In this document: in pieces, positions 37,063 through 47,545 of the stretch | Numbering within the stretch: position 1 is the stretch's first letter | Layout of the letters: every line of letters begins with the position of its first letter | Source of the DNA: Enterococcus raffinosus | Lineage (GTDB): Bacteria; Bacillota; Bacilli; Lactobacillales; Enterococcaceae | DNA: 52,931 bases | Assembly: GCF_018917525.1 (NCBI RefSeq) | Contig: NZ_JAHLOS010000033.1 | Coordinates: forward strand, 1-52,931 | Direction: 5' to 3' | The notes under the pieces: model-generated | What the model was told of the DNA's origin: nothing | Seen by the model: the letters and a program-made list of their open reading frames with translations, nothing else | Database searches by the model: none | Position numbers and translations under genes: made by a program

Positions 37063-38243
37063 GTGTTTAAGTGCCCATTTACGGTGATGATATAACAAAT
37101 GCATTATTTAGAATACTGTCATAATTAAACTATGGGTATTTGAAATACCTAGGGAGGCTATTTTGAACCAGCGTAACACTCATAAATAGGAGATAAGTAT
37201 CTTTCTTCGAAGTTGCTTTGTAGTTGGATAATTATGAGTCCAATATTTTGGATAAATAATTAATATTGTTTCTAACCAAATCTGTTAGATATTAAAATAA
37301 GATATTGAAGAGAAATTACTTATATAATAAAACGACTCACTAAATAATGATAGAGAAAAAATATAGTATAACAAATGACTATATTCATTTTAATGGCTAG
37401 CATATTATTGATAGAGATTGAAAAAATATTGGAGAATAAGCACTTGTTCAAAATGATTGAACATTTAGTAATCTTTCTTTATACATATAATATCTTGTCC
37501 AGGGTACATAGCAAAAGAATTAGAATAGTTATTATTGAGAAGTATGATGAAACTTTATCAATTAACTACGAACATAAGATACGAATGTTGTGGCGACAAG
37601 CAAATTTGGTATTCGAGTCACAAGCGCTGGGGGAAGCGACAGAAATCTAAATAATTTTTTGGCTAATAAAATACTGAAATTACAAAGAAAGCTTGTTCTG
37701 ATGGTTTCAAAGTATTTATCGTTAATTGATAAAATATCATGGAGTATAAGAAGGAGTTCAAAAAATTGAGATAAGCTATTTTTTCAAGCGGAGTGAAAAT
37801 AAATCTACCATTCAAATTTAATTTTGAACCTAAGTCAAAATTTTAAGATATTGAATCAAATGGGGAATAATCAAGAAAACCGAAGGGAAGTTTTTAAAGT
37901 ACTTAAAAATTATTTAGAATGAGGTGGTTAGTAATTGTACTATTTAATAGATCAGAAAAATAAGAATGATCTTAATTACACAGCATTTTATGATTTCGCA
38001 TGTTAAGAACGATTATGAATTTCGCTGGAAAAGTATTTTTAAAGGCTAAGTTAAAAAATCTTAAGATTATATCCTATAGAACTCATTAGAAGATTGATAA
38101 TCAACTGTATTTAATTATCGTTCATTATTGAACTTATATGAATAATTGATGATTGTTTCAACTCTGTATTTCTCTTAATCTTTATTCATTAGGAGGTGAA
38201 CTACAAATACCGTTAATAAAAAAATGATTAGAAGGAGAAAAAG
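37063..38243. other. Decayed AT-rich region without an identifiable gene
   Basis: About 1.2 kb lies between the terminator and the beta-glucosidase. The only long frame (37375-37650, 91 codons) has no good ribosome binding site and no known domain; its end, LWRQANLVFESQALGEATEI, could be the trace of an older gene. Several scattered Shine-Dalgarno-like runs lead nowhere. The beta-glucosidase has its own agaaggag site just before 38244. I read this as eroded sequence. Confidence 0.4.
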
Positions 38244-41200
38244 ATGAAGATTAAACAGGTAAAAAGGAAGTTAATAGTATTAGCAATAATGACATCGTTA
38301 TTAGGCGCCTGCTCTACACAAGAAGAAGTCAATTCTGAAGAAAAAAAATTCCCGTCGGTATATCCTAAATCAGCTCTTACTGTAGATAATAATTCTTCTG
38401 TTAAGAAAAAAGTGAAAGCGTTATTAAAAGCTATGACTCAGAAGGAAAAATTTAGCTTGCTTGGTGGAAACGGAACAGGAAATGAAGGGAATGCTGGGTA
38501 CTTAAAAGGGGTACCACGATTGGGAATACCTGAAAGCAAAATGTATGACGGCCCGGCAGGAGTTCTATATTTAAGTGATACAACGAATCCGCCAATTGAG
38601 CAATTAGTCGCTGCGACATGGAGTGAAAATTTGGCATATAAATATGGACAAATTCACTCTTTAGAGAATAAAGCAATAGGCGGAAATATTCAACTAGGAT
38701 CTCAATATGACATAACAAGATCATATTTCTTTAATCGTGCAAAGGATCAATTTGGTGAAGATCCTTATCTTTTGAAGAAACTTGCTGTTGAGGAAACAAA
38801 AGGAATTCAAGATGAAAATGTCATAGCCGTTTTGAAACATTTAGCTGTATTTTCGCAAGATGCAACACCAGCAACTAATACTAATATAAAAATTTCTGAA
38901 CAAGCACTTCATGAAATTCATTTACCAGCCTTTGAAGATTCTGTTACTAAAGCAAAGGCTCTTGGTGTAATGTCTAGCTATAATATGGTAAACGGAACTT
39001 TTGCATCTTCAAATAGTTATCTTCAAAATAATGTTTTAAGAGGGATGTGGAATTTTCCAGGATTTACTGTTACAGATTGGGGAGGAAATGACGGGTTTAC
39101 GTTAGACAAAGGAACAACAATTGAAATGCCCGCATTATCAAATAATTCTTTAAAAAATGCTGAACAGAAAATTAATGATGGTGAGATCACTCAAGAAACG
39201 ATAGATAAAGCTACAGAGGAAGTTTTGTATGCTTTGGGAGATGCTGGATATCTTGGATTGGTTAAACTTGATGATGATGGTGCCGTTATCGAAGAAAAGA
39301 ACAGATCAAAAGCTATCAAATTAAAAACGGATACAGAAGAGTTAGAAAAGGTAAAAGAAAAGAATTCTAAAGAGTCGAAAACGATTGCTGAATCTGGTGG
39401 AGTCCTACTAAAAAATGAGAATAATTCATTGCCATTAAATACAAAAAATGATCAAACTGTTGGCGTAATCGGGCTCAACGGAATGAATTTGATTAGTGGA
39501 ATAGGTGGTGAAAGAAGTTATGGAACTTTAGAAAAAATGACCAGTCCTTACGATGCCTTAGTGAATCAATTAGGAGATGGAAAAATTGATGGTGAAGTAG
39601 GTATTGATATAATTGGCGAAACAATTCCTAATAAAAATCTATATCTAACAAGTAATTCAGAAAAACATGGTGTTCAAAGAACATATGGTGTTGCACAAAG
39701 TGAAGGAAGTAGTAAAAATGTTCAAGGTCAACAAAAAACTAGTGGTGCTTCTAAAGAAACTAAAATGGGTAATCACAAGGTTGGTAAAGATACAGGAATT
39801 GTTGACAAACAAATTGATTTCAATACAGGAACCATTGATAACAAGCCGAATAAAACATATTTATCCAAAAACGCTGATGAGGGAACAGCTAATTCTTTTA
39901 AACTTGATTCAGGAGCAGCTTATACATGGTCAACATATTTGGAAGCCCCGGAAGATGGTGAATATACGATTTCATTGCAAGGAATTGGTGGAACAGTTAG
40001 TGGGTCGATGACAGTAGGCGATGAATATCTTGATTTTGGAATTTCTGACGTAAATCAAGGAACTCAATGGCCTAGTGATAGCGTAGTTCCAAATGAAACA
40101 GGAATGAGTATCTCTAATAATAAAGTAACTTTAAAAAAGGGGCAAAGATACAAAGTACAAATTCATGGAATAGCAGAACTTAAAGAAAAAGATCTTCAAG
40201 TGAAATTAGCCTGGATAACTCCTTCACAAAAGAAAAAGAATTATGAAGGTTCTTTGAGAGCTGCTAAGGATAATAAGACAGTTGTAATGTTTGCGTATCA
40301 AGAAAATGCAACCTTAGGGGACTCTATTGAATCTTCAACATTAGCATTGGATAAAGATCAAGAAGATTTATTGATAGAAGTTGCTGAGACAGCAAAAGAA
40401 AATAATAATAAAGTCGTAATAGTTTTGAATAATAGTACTCCAGTAACAATGGAGAGATGGATAGATAAGGTCGATGGCTTAGTGGAGATGTACTTCCCTG
40501 GACAAGAAGGTGGTATAGCAACTGCTAATCTGTTAACTGGAAAAGTAAATCCTAGCGGCAAACTAGCATATACTATTCCTAAAAAGGATACAGACACTTT
40601 ATTAACTCACTCTCAAGAATTATGGGACAAAAACAATATGAAAGAAAAAGGCGAAGAAAAAGACGACGAATACTATTTAGCTCAAGCGAAAACTTTAGGT
40701 GTGAAGACAGCTGAAGAAGCAAAAGCAAAGATGGCTGAAATGGGCATGGATGGGACAATAAATACTTCAGATTACTCAGAAGGAATTTATACAGGATACA
40801 GATGGTATGACGAGATGAACATCGATCCTCAATATGAATTTGGTTACGGGTTATCTTACTCAAAATTTGAATATAGCGATCTCTCTATTAAACGCTCTGA
40901 TGGAAAAGATGAAAAAGTCGGATTTGATGTTACATTTAAAATAAAAAACACGAGTAATGTGACAGGTACTGAAATCGCGCAAATCTATTTAGGGGAAACC
41001 AAGGTGCCTACAACAGTACAGATTGCTAAGAATCAATTAGCAGGTTTTTCAAGAGTTGAAAATATCAAATCAGGAGAAACAAGAGAAGTCACTATCCATC
41101 TTGATGAACGATCTCTTTCTTATTGGGATGAATCAAGTGAACTTGAAGAGCAGAGTGATGGAACAAAAGGAAAATGGAGGGTTGCAGAAGGCGAAAGAGA

Positions 41201-41270
41201 AGTATCTGTTGGTTCTAGTTCTAGAAGTTTTTCTCTGCAGAAAAACATTATTGTTAAAAACAATCAGTAA
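38244..41270 (+). CDS. GH3 beta-glucosidase lipoprotein
   Basis: This 1008-residue enzyme is attached to the outer face of the membrane. The signal ends in lipobox LLGAC, with C22 or near as the lipid site. The GH3 N-terminal barrel covers ~60-340: MTQKEKFSLLGG, YDGPAGV, KHLA, SSYNMVNG, and catalytic nucleophile D278 in FTVTDWGG. The C-terminal GH3 sandwich is interrupted by a PA14-like carbohydrate-binding insert (~520-670), then resumes (YFPGQEGGIATANLLTGKVNPSG). A fibronectin III-like domain ends it (YGLSYSKFEYS, AGFSRVENIKSGET). It would release glucose or a related sugar from beta-glycosides outside the cell. It is full length and intact in a decayed neighbourhood. Confidence 0.9.
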   Translation: MKIKQVKRKLIVLAIMTSLLGACSTQEEVNSEEKKFPSVYPKSALTVDNNSSVKKKVKALLKAMTQKEKFSLLGGNGTGNEGNAGYLKGVPRLGIPESKMYDGPAGVLYLSDTTNPPIEQLVAATWSENLAYKYGQIHSLENKAIGGNIQLGSQYDITRSYFFNRAKDQFGEDPYLLKKLAVEETKGIQDENVIAVLKHLAVFSQDATPATNTNIKISEQALHEIHLPAFEDSVTKAKALGVMSSYNMVNGTFASSNSYLQNNVLRGMWNFPGFTVTDWGGNDGFTLDKGTTIEMPALSNNSLKNAEQKINDGEITQETIDKATEEVLYALGDAGYLGLVKLDDDGAVIEEKNRSKAIKLKTDTEELEKVKEKNSKESKTIAESGGVLLKNENNSLPLNTKNDQTVGVIGLNGMNLISGIGGERSYGTLEKMTSPYDALVNQLGDGKIDGEVGIDIIGETIPNKNLYLTSNSEKHGVQRTYGVAQSEGSSKNVQGQQKTSGASKETKMGNHKVGKDTGIVDKQIDFNTGTIDNKPNKTYLSKNADEGTANSFKLDSGAAYTWSTYLEAPEDGEYTISLQGIGGTVSGSMTVGDEYLDFGISDVNQGTQWPSDSVVPNETGMSISNNKVTLKKGQRYKVQIHGIAELKEKDLQVKLAWITPSQKKKNYEGSLRAAKDNKTVVMFAYQENATLGDSIESSTLALDKDQEDLLIEVAETAKENNNKVVIVLNNSTPVTMERWIDKVDGLVEMYFPGQEGGIATANLLTGKVNPSGKLAYTIPKKDTDTLLTHSQELWDKNNMKEKGEEKDDEYYLAQAKTLGVKTAEEAKAKMAEMGMDGTINTSDYSEGIYTGYRWYDEMNIDPQYEFGYGLSYSKFEYSDLSIKRSDGKDEKVGFDVTFKIKNTSNVTGTEIAQIYLGETKVPTTVQIAKNQLAGFSRVENIKSGETREVTIHLDERSLSYWDESSELEEQSDGTKGKWRVAEGEREVSVGSSSRSFSLQKNIIVKNNQ

Positions 41271-41315
41271 AACGTATATATTTAAAAGTATAATGAGAAT
41301 TTAGTTGTTTTCAAA

Positions 41316-41352
41316 AAGAGGCATTGGTATTTTCAAAGTACTAATGTCTCTT
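41316..41352 (+). terminator. Hairpin after the beta-glucosidase gene
   Basis: The arms aagaggcattggta and tactaatgtctctt pair over 14 positions including two G-T pairs. Only a short T run follows, so it is either a weak terminator or a regulatory hairpin between the beta-glucosidase and PTS IIB genes. Confidence 0.45.
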
Positions 41353-41387
41353 CTGTCAGTACAATAAAATGCTTTGGAAGGTTAATT

Positions 41388-41678
41388 ATGAAAAAATGTG
41401 TAAATATTTTAGTTGTTTGTAATTATGGAATTGGTTGTGGACCAATAGCTGCTGCAAAAATTCACAAGCAACTGAACAGAAGGGGTATTTTAAACATAGT
41501 GAAAAATGAATCAATTGAAAGGATATCGAATTATTTTGATTGGTATGATATCGTAGTAATTCAAGATTCGTTGTATAAAAAGAATGAGATTATTTCATTT
41601 GAAAATAATTTGATAATCACAGTAAAAAACATACTAAAAATTGATGATACCGTAAACAAAATTTTAGGAAGTGTATAA
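41388..41678 (+). CDS. PTS IIB-like protein (galactitol/ascorbate type), orphan
   Basis: This 96-residue single-domain protein has the IIB fold pattern: hydrophobic strand NILVVCNYGIGCGP with phosphorylatable C11 in the P-loop-like CNYGIGCG, then YDIVVIQDSLY, and a C-terminal helix. In a phosphotransferase system IIB passes phosphate from IIA to the incoming sugar. No IIA or IIC is nearby, so it is an orphan or relic. Its place after the beta-glucosidase suggests a former glycoside-uptake locus. It has an aaggtt site before ATG 41388. Confidence 0.7.
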   Translation: MKKCVNILVVCNYGIGCGPIAAAKIHKQLNRRGILNIVKNESIERISNYFDWYDIVVIQDSLYKKNEIISFENNLIITVKNILKIDDTVNKILGSV

Positions 41679-42724
41679 AGAGAATGGATTTCTTTCTTGA
41701 TCATTTGAATACTGCGGTGATAGAAAAAATAGATTAATTTATTAGTGACGAAAAAAATGGCTTTTAAAATCAATTTAAACCAGGTATTTTAGTCGAAATA
41801 TATTAAAGAACTAATTTCACTCATTCAATTCGTTTAAAATTCGTGTTAAACGTACAGGATCTTTGTTGTGCTGACTAATAGAAAAAAGTTTATCCAATAG
41901 TAGTAAGGGAATTGTATATGATTATGCAAGAACAGAGTCGTATAATGCTTCAATTAAGGATGATAAACATTTTCAATAATTACTTGAATTTTGAAAATGT
42001 TCATGTTTAGTTACAATTTGGTTACAAAAAAATTGTACTTGAATCCATTGTTTGATTTGATTGATTAGCTCCACTGAAGTTTGAAAGTCATAAAAGAATC
42101 AGAAAAGCTTAAGTTTCACTACAAAAATGAGTCTAACAAAACAAAAAGAATCTATCCAAAACTTTTCGAAATTTTGGATAGATTTTTTCTATGGACATTT
42201 ATTAGGGGAATGTTCTCTTTTCTTCATGAATTTACTATTACTAAACATTAAAGTCACGGAGCGTTGAGATCAGGAACAAGAAATTTAGATTTAATTAATA
42301 TTGAATAAAATATGTCCACAAACCTTCTTAACTCTAGTCTTCATTATCACTCCCACATTTTTGAAATAGACTAATAGTGAAAACACCATCAGCGAATAAA
42401 ACGGTCTTCAATTCTGTTAATGTTGAATACTCTATCCTATAGATTTACGACCGAGGAGAAGCATATTATATGGAAACAAACATAGTTGAAGAAAAGCTGA
42501 GCGTCTTCGATGTATTAGATGGCCAATCCAAACCGGTCGTTGTCTATGTACTCAGGTTCACTGCGAACACAAAGTTGGACATATACTGTTGAGATACGTA
42601 CATTTGAATTACAGCTACTTGATAATCGATTACCAGAGAGGAATGTAAAAAAGGTTCATTATAAAAGTATAGTAATTATTGATGTCTAATTTGGAATGTA
42701 CTCAAATATACCAAATTTAATTTT
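41679..42724. other. Intergenic relic region with one clear terminator
   Basis: Over 1 kb without a recognised gene. A 40-codon frame at 42470-42592 (starts METNIVEEKLSVFDVLDGQS) has a good gaggag ribosome binding site, but it ends abruptly and has no family match, so it may be the truncated front of a lost gene. The rest is AT-rich with stops in all frames. Confidence 0.4.
42149..42188 (+). terminator. Strong terminator in a gene-free region
   Basis: A 13-bp perfect stem, aatctatccaaaa/ttttggatagatt, with a 10-base loop runs into a T tract. No intact gene lies directly upstream, so it marks the end of a lost one. Confidence 0.8.
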
Positions 42725-43282
42725 TTACACCTCAACATCTGTACTTTGAATTTGTAGAATAATTAAATCAATTAATTGAGATAAAACGATAAAAAGTTTT
42801 TCTTGACCATATGAATCTGCTTTTGGTAATAAATATAAAATATTTTTATAAATAATTTCGATTTTCATGCGATTCGTTTCATTAAATTTTATGTTTTGTG
42901 ATTTAAAGCTAGTTTCCATCAATTTTTTTATGAACAATTCCTCAATAAATTCATTGTATTCTTCTTGGCGTAAAATTAGCATTTTATGCATATTATCCAA
43001 AGTTATTTCATGGAAACTGTGTAAAAAATTGATCGATTCATCATTAAACAAAAAATCAATATTTAGCTCATCAATCGTTTCATCCAAAAACTGATTCACA
43101 ACAGATTCGTATAAGTCATAAATATCTCTGTAATGTAAATAAAAAGTTCCTTTATTAATTTTTGAAACCTCGGATAATTCCTTAATCGTTATCTTTTTTA
43201 GAGGTTTTTCCTCCAATAATTCAAAAAAACTACTTTGAATATTTTTAAGAGTTTTTTGAACCCTTAGATCTTTATAACTCAT
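42725..43282 (-). CDS. TetR/AcrR-family regulator
   Basis: This 185-residue protein has an N-terminal TetR helix-turn-helix (ITIKELSEVSKINKGTFYLHYRDIYDLYE is the family pattern, about residues 30-58) and a helical ligand/dimer domain. Such proteins repress a nearby operon until a small molecule binds. The obvious target is missing: the nearest genes are the ABC permease and the decayed region. It is intact, has an aagggag-like site, and stands alone. Confidence 0.85.
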   Translation of the reverse strand: MSYKDLRVQKTLKNIQSSFFELLEEKPLKKITIKELSEVSKINKGTFYLHYRDIYDLYESVVNQFLDETIDELNIDFLFNDESINFLHSFHEITLDNMHKMLILRQEEYNEFIEELFIKKLMETSFKSQNIKFNETNRMKIEIIYKNILYLLPKADSYGQEKLFIVLSQLIDLIILQIQSTDVEV

Positions 43283-43879
43283 TTCCTTAACCTCCCTTAA
43301 TTTTAGCCTACTATAAGAAAGTTAATGATGTCAAATCGGTTGGATATAGAACACTAACAAGCTATAAAAAAGGAGTTATAATATTAGTTACCTTTTTAAT
43401 CATCAAAGCTAAGATATTTACTTCCTGAAGACATCGATATTCGATATGTGTTCAAATGTCTTAAATTCTATAGTTTTTATTCTTCTTTTGTTGTGCTCTG
43501 CAGCTACAGTAATGGAATGAATTCTTCCCGTTGTATAGAATTAAGACTATTATTTAGATTTAAATATAGTCTACAAAATGAAATGAACAGTGTAGAACAC
43601 TGTACATATTTTATGGAAATTCACCGTCAAACACCAAGTATTAGAAATATCACTTCATTTCTCCACGTAGTAAACTACATCTAGAGATTTTAGATTTCGT
43701 GTAATGATTAAATCGTAAGATTGTAGGGATGAGGAACTACTATTTGATCACTCCGATATCCCGGAAAGGGCTAGCGAAGATTGATTGGTATATCAGAAAA
43801 CTGCTGGAAATTCATTACAATACGAAACGCCAAAAATCAAAATATAGAGACCCAAAAACAGCTGTGAACCTATAAGAAG
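43283..43879. other. Gene-free AT-rich region leading into a group II intron remnant
   Basis: About 600 bases with only short frames of no recognisable content. The last ~150 bases (43740-43879) read like structured intron sequence rather than code, but I cannot place individual intron domains there. Confidence 0.35.
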
Positions 43880-44045
43880 GGAAATTAGAGAAACTAGCAA
43901 TTGGATAATTCTGTAAAGCACATGATGAAGAGTGTCGGAAAGCCGTATGAAGGAAAACTTCACGTACGGTTTGATGAGGAGAAGCAGAAAGTAAAACACC
44001 GACACAAGGGCCGGTGTTTTACTTTCAGTTTTCTATCTACTAGTA
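43880..44045 (+). mobile_element. 3' end of a group II intron (domains V-VI)
   Basis: The bases around 43938-43975 (aaagccgtatgaaggaaaac followed by ttcacgtacggttt) fit domain V, the catalytic hairpin of group II introns: the triad AGC, the stem gccgta/tacggt and a GA-rich loop. Directly after is a long hairpin with 15-bp perfect arms gaaagtaaaacaccg/cggtgttttactttc (near 43988-44027), placed as domain VI would be, and a ctatctac end typical of intron 3' ends. The hairpin could instead be a terminator the intron inserted beside, as bacterial class C introns do. No reverse transcriptase frame is upstream, so it is a fragment. Confidence 0.62.
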
Positions 44046-44125
44046 CTATAAAAATTTGGCTATTTGCGATGCTACAAATGTATTATATCTTTTTTAGCTT
44101 CAAATTGAGAATTTAATAATCGCAT

Positions 44126-45736
44126 TTACATTCTTCTATCAATCATGTGTTTCATATTTTTTGCTTGAACAAGTAAGGTTAGAAAAAACCAAACAGAAAT
44201 TATAATGATTAATGAAGAAAAAGATCGACTATAATTATTGAAAAGATTAAGAAATCTGACTCTTTGTGTAATGTCAACGTACCATAGAAAAATGTATATT
44301 ACTTCAAAGGCCAATCCTTTTTTCAGCGTAATATTGATTGAGTAAGCAAATGTTGTTATTAATAGGGTGCTGAATAACACAGTGGCAGCACCCATGAAAT
44401 TATTCGATAAAATAGATTTTACGATTAAACCAGAGAAGTAAATCAACCAGACAATCCAACTCCCAATTAAATTGCTCCACATAATTGCACGTGGAAAAGC
44501 TGGAGTAACTTTCAAATAATCCATTCTTGAGATAGATCCATTTTTTGACCAAAAAGAGATTGGAACAATTGTTGAAATTAACATCACACTGTTTGCTAAC
44601 TCTTTTTCAAGGGGAAGCCATTGAATTATAAAAATGAAGAGTAATATTAAGAAATTCAATTTCTGAACACGAATGACTGGAAGAATCTGAAAGTAAAAAA
44701 GTCTCAGAATTGGTATATTTCGTTTTATTGATTTGTTGGATTTAAATGTAAAATAGTTGTTCCCTTCTATTTTAGTTTGTTCTTGTTTCTGAGAAGTAAT
44801 TGTGGATTTATCATCTTTGAAAGAAACTTTAGATAAGAAAATAGATTTTGAAGGAGTTAACAATCGAACTAAATGCAGTAATAAAACTGAAAAAATTATT
44901 ATCAAGATTCGACTCAAGATAAATGAAAAATCCCACTCAAAATTGAAGTAAAAAAAATCGGTGTATTTGGGACTGTTACCAAATATTTTAAATCCAGGAT
45001 ATCCTCCTTCATAAGTAGAAACTAAAGATCGAGTAATCTGCTCCATGCAATATCTAATACCACTAAAATCAATGAGGTTTACAAAGATACTGTTTCCTCT
45101 ACTTTGACTCAGGTTGATTAATGGAAAAGACAGCGAGGCCATTCCGAATATAAAAATTATAAAGTTCCCTAAACTTCCCCTTAAAATAGGTATTGCTTCA
45201 AAAATAATTGCCATCGTTGCTAAGAGGAATAAGAAGGGTAGGACTATCAAAAAATAAGGCAGACAATAAGAAAATAAATTGAATCCTGGTGCTTCATTTC
45301 TCAATAATTGAATTACCATTCCGACTACTTCAACGATAAGCATCAAAAAAGCAAGATATAAAAAATTGCCAAGGCGTTTTCCTTCAAAAAAACCGGACTT
45401 ACTTATATTACTACTGGACATCAGCATACCATAACCATTCAACTGCTCACGACGAAGTGATTTTCGAATTAGGTAGATACCTATGAACATCAATAATGTG
45501 CCAAAATAGACAATTATTAAGACTCCAATCCAATCTGAATTATATAAACCACGTGCTGATAGTATGTCATCTCGCCTCAAGGAAATTGAAAAATTTAGAG
45601 AAGAATTTTTTTCTGGAAAACAAAAAATAGTAAATATCATAAATAGAACAATGATTGTCAGGGTGCTTCTTTGGCGAACTTTTTGCAAAAATTCATATTT
45701 TGCTGTGATCATAACTACTGATAACCATGGTTTCAT
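44126..45736 (-). CDS. ABC transporter permease
   Basis: This 536-residue membrane protein has about twelve hydrophobic segments in two halves (first helix 27-43, last near 515-530), resembling ABC-2 type exporters fused from two units. Its start overlaps the stop of the ATPase gene (45736), giving tight coupling. With the upstream ATPase and the radical SAM maturase remnant it forms what looks like a peptide maturation and export operon. The cargo is unknown. The frame is intact. Confidence 0.8.
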   Translation of the reverse strand: MKPWLSVVMITAKYEFLQKVRQRSTLTIIVLFMIFTIFCFPEKNSSLNFSISLRRDDILSARGLYNSDWIGVLIIVYFGTLLMFIGIYLIRKSLRREQLNGYGMLMSSSNISKSGFFEGKRLGNFLYLAFLMLIVEVVGMVIQLLRNEAPGFNLFSYCLPYFLIVLPFLFLLATMAIIFEAIPILRGSLGNFIIFIFGMASLSFPLINLSQSRGNSIFVNLIDFSGIRYCMEQITRSLVSTYEGGYPGFKIFGNSPKYTDFFYFNFEWDFSFILSRILIIIFSVLLLHLVRLLTPSKSIFLSKVSFKDDKSTITSQKQEQTKIEGNNYFTFKSNKSIKRNIPILRLFYFQILPVIRVQKLNFLILLFIFIIQWLPLEKELANSVMLISTIVPISFWSKNGSISRMDYLKVTPAFPRAIMWSNLIGSWIVWLIYFSGLIVKSILSNNFMGAATVLFSTLLITTFAYSINITLKKGLAFEVIYIFLWYVDITQRVRFLNLFNNYSRSFSSLIIIISVWFFLTLLVQAKNMKHMIDRRM

Positions 45737-46617
45737 TATAACACCTGCCCATTTAAGGAAACTAAATTTTGATGAACATAGTATAAATATAATTCTTCCA
45801 GGTTTGGGAAGACTAATTTTGCGCTGTCTACTGGTTTTTCAGAGATAAATCTAACTTCCATACAGTTATTGCTATGAAGAGTATTACTAATCGTGTATTC
45901 TTTCTCAAACCTTGTATATTCATCAAAAGAAATTGTTTTTTCCCAAACTTTTCCGTTCAAATCTTGGAGCAATTCATTTGTCTGTCCTTGTGTTTGAATT
46001 TCACCATCATTCAAAATTATGATATTATTTGCTACTGATTCAATATCTGAAACAATATGTGTTGAAAGTAAGATAATTGTAGATTCTGCTAAGTTAGTCA
46101 TTATATGCTTCAGATTTAGTCTTTCATCTGGATCAAGCCCTACAGTTGGTTCGTCCAAGATTAATAGTTGAGGTTTGTTCAAGAGCGCTTGACCAATTGC
46201 CAGACGTTGTTTCATACCACCTGAGTACGAGTTAATTTTATTTTCTGCCACGGACGAGAGATTTAATAGATCAAGCAGTTCGGGCATTACTATTTTAGCT
46301 TCTTGGCGGTCAATGCCTTTAGCAGAGCTCATATAGTCTAAAAACTCTTTCCCGGTTAAACTATTTGGTAAACTAAAGCTTTGGGGTACGTATCCTAAAA
46401 TATCTTTTAATTTAAAATCTTTTGCTTGAACTTCAAGAATGGATACTTCACCATTAGTTTCTGACTCTAAACCGACTAGGATTTTTATCAGAGTAGATTT
46501 TCCGGCTCCATTTGGTCCGAGTAGACCTATTATTCCGTTACTAAGAACAATATTTATGTTTTTTAGAGCATTAACCTTTTTGTATGACTTAGTTAGATTA
46601 TCAATTTGAATTTTCAT
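45736..46617 (-). CDS. ABC transporter ATP-binding protein
   Basis: This 293-residue ATPase is the partner of the permease. It has Walker A GPNGAGKST, a Q-loop near GYVPQS, signature SYSGGMKQR, Walker B LLILDEPTVGLDP, and an H-loop LLSTHIVSD. Residues 215-293 form a C-terminal extension seen in exporters of antibiotic peptides. The ribosome binding site aaggagc lies in the tail of the radical SAM pseudogene, so the three genes were one operon. Confidence 0.9.
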   Translation of the reverse strand: MKIQIDNLTKSYKKVNALKNINIVLSNGIIGLLGPNGAGKSTLIKILVGLESETNGEVSILEVQAKDFKLKDILGYVPQSFSLPNSLTGKEFLDYMSSAKGIDRQEAKIVMPELLDLLNLSSVAENKINSYSGGMKQRLAIGQALLNKPQLLILDEPTVGLDPDERLNLKHIMTNLAESTIILLSTHIVSDIESVANNIIILNDGEIQTQGQTNELLQDLNGKVWEKTISFDEYTRFEKEYTISNTLHSNNCMEVRFISEKPVDSAKLVFPNLEELYLYYVHQNLVSLNGQVL

Positions 46618-46627
46618 GATTTGCTCC

Positions 46628-47545
46628 TTAATAAAAATGAGTAGATCTCTTTTTGAGAATATGGAAAAACAATAGCTTAGGATCTATCTATAAAACATAG
46701 AGAATTTGGCGAATCATCCATTATGTCGTCAACGGCTGAGATGTAAAAGCCCACCTTTTTTTTTTAAATCATTATCTTCTAAAATTTGAAGGACCTCAGT
46801 TACTGCATTAATATTACTTTTATCTACATTTACACGGATAGTGATCCTAATTAAATCAACACATTCTTTAATATTATTCAGAATAGTATAAAAAGTAGGG
46901 CGCCCATTTTTCGGCACTCTTCTAGTGTCATGGATTCTAGGGGGCCATCTAGCGTAATTTGGGCGTTACTAACACCAAGGTCTCTCAATAATTCAGCATT
47001 TTTCCTGGTCAAATAAACTCCATTTGTGACAATGTCCGCTTGATAATTCTCTTTTATTTTTTCGTCTTTCCAAAGTTCTTTTGTGATAAACTCAATTTGT
47101 TTCAACCCAAAAAGAGGTTCACCACCGTACCAACAGATCCCCAAACCATTTTTATTAATGAAACTATCCTTTATAAAGCGTACAAATTGAAGTTCGGTAT
47201 CTTTGTTCATAGTGGTGTAACGGAATCCTTCTTCATAACAATAAGGACAAGCTAAATTACATCTCATGTAGGGGCCAACGTTAATGAGAGATAGTTATCA
47301 TCAAAACGAGCATTATCATTGAAAAATTTAATCATACCCGGTTCATCAACATCTTCTTCAACAATCATTCGACCTTCCTTAAGTCCGTTAATCAAATCTT
47401 CTCTTTCACATTCGCTGGATGTTTTTAGTTTTAAGTAATCTTCACCGTATTCGTTATTAAGGAAAAGGATTCCAGACGATAATGAATTATAAATTAATAA
47501 TCCATCATCAATTATAGTTTCAACATTAAACATAGATAGTTTCAT
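46628..47545 (-). pseudogene. Radical SAM peptide maturase, frameshifted and truncated
   Basis: The N-terminal ~90 residues (MKLSMFNVETIIDDG, LLIYNSLSSGILFLNNEYG) have the lead-in typical of RiPP-modifying radical SAM/SPASM enzymes. The Fe-S motif CNLACPYCYE follows, then GICWYGGEPLFG, ITLDGPLE, and a segment ending ITIRVNVDKSN. Three single-base frameshifts break it: a missing A near 47266 just before CNLAC, a missing base near 46935 (restoring it gives HDTRRVPKNGRPTF), and a slip in the A run near 46752 (restoring it gives VGFYISAVDDIMDD). The C-terminal SPASM cluster domain is absent. An intact relative would form thioether or carbon-carbon links in a precursor peptide. Confidence 0.85.

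Noticed and set aside
37375-37650. 91-codon frame in the decayed region
   Set aside because: No ribosome binding site, no known domain, and surrounded by non-coding sequence.
42470-42592. 40-codon frame with a good ribosome binding site
   Set aside because: Too short, ends abruptly and matches no family I know; noted only inside the gene-free region entry.
43988-44027. Calling the 15-bp perfect hairpin an ordinary terminator
   Set aside because: Its position directly after a domain V-like hairpin and the lack of a T run fit intron domain VI better, though a terminator next to a class C intron remains possible.
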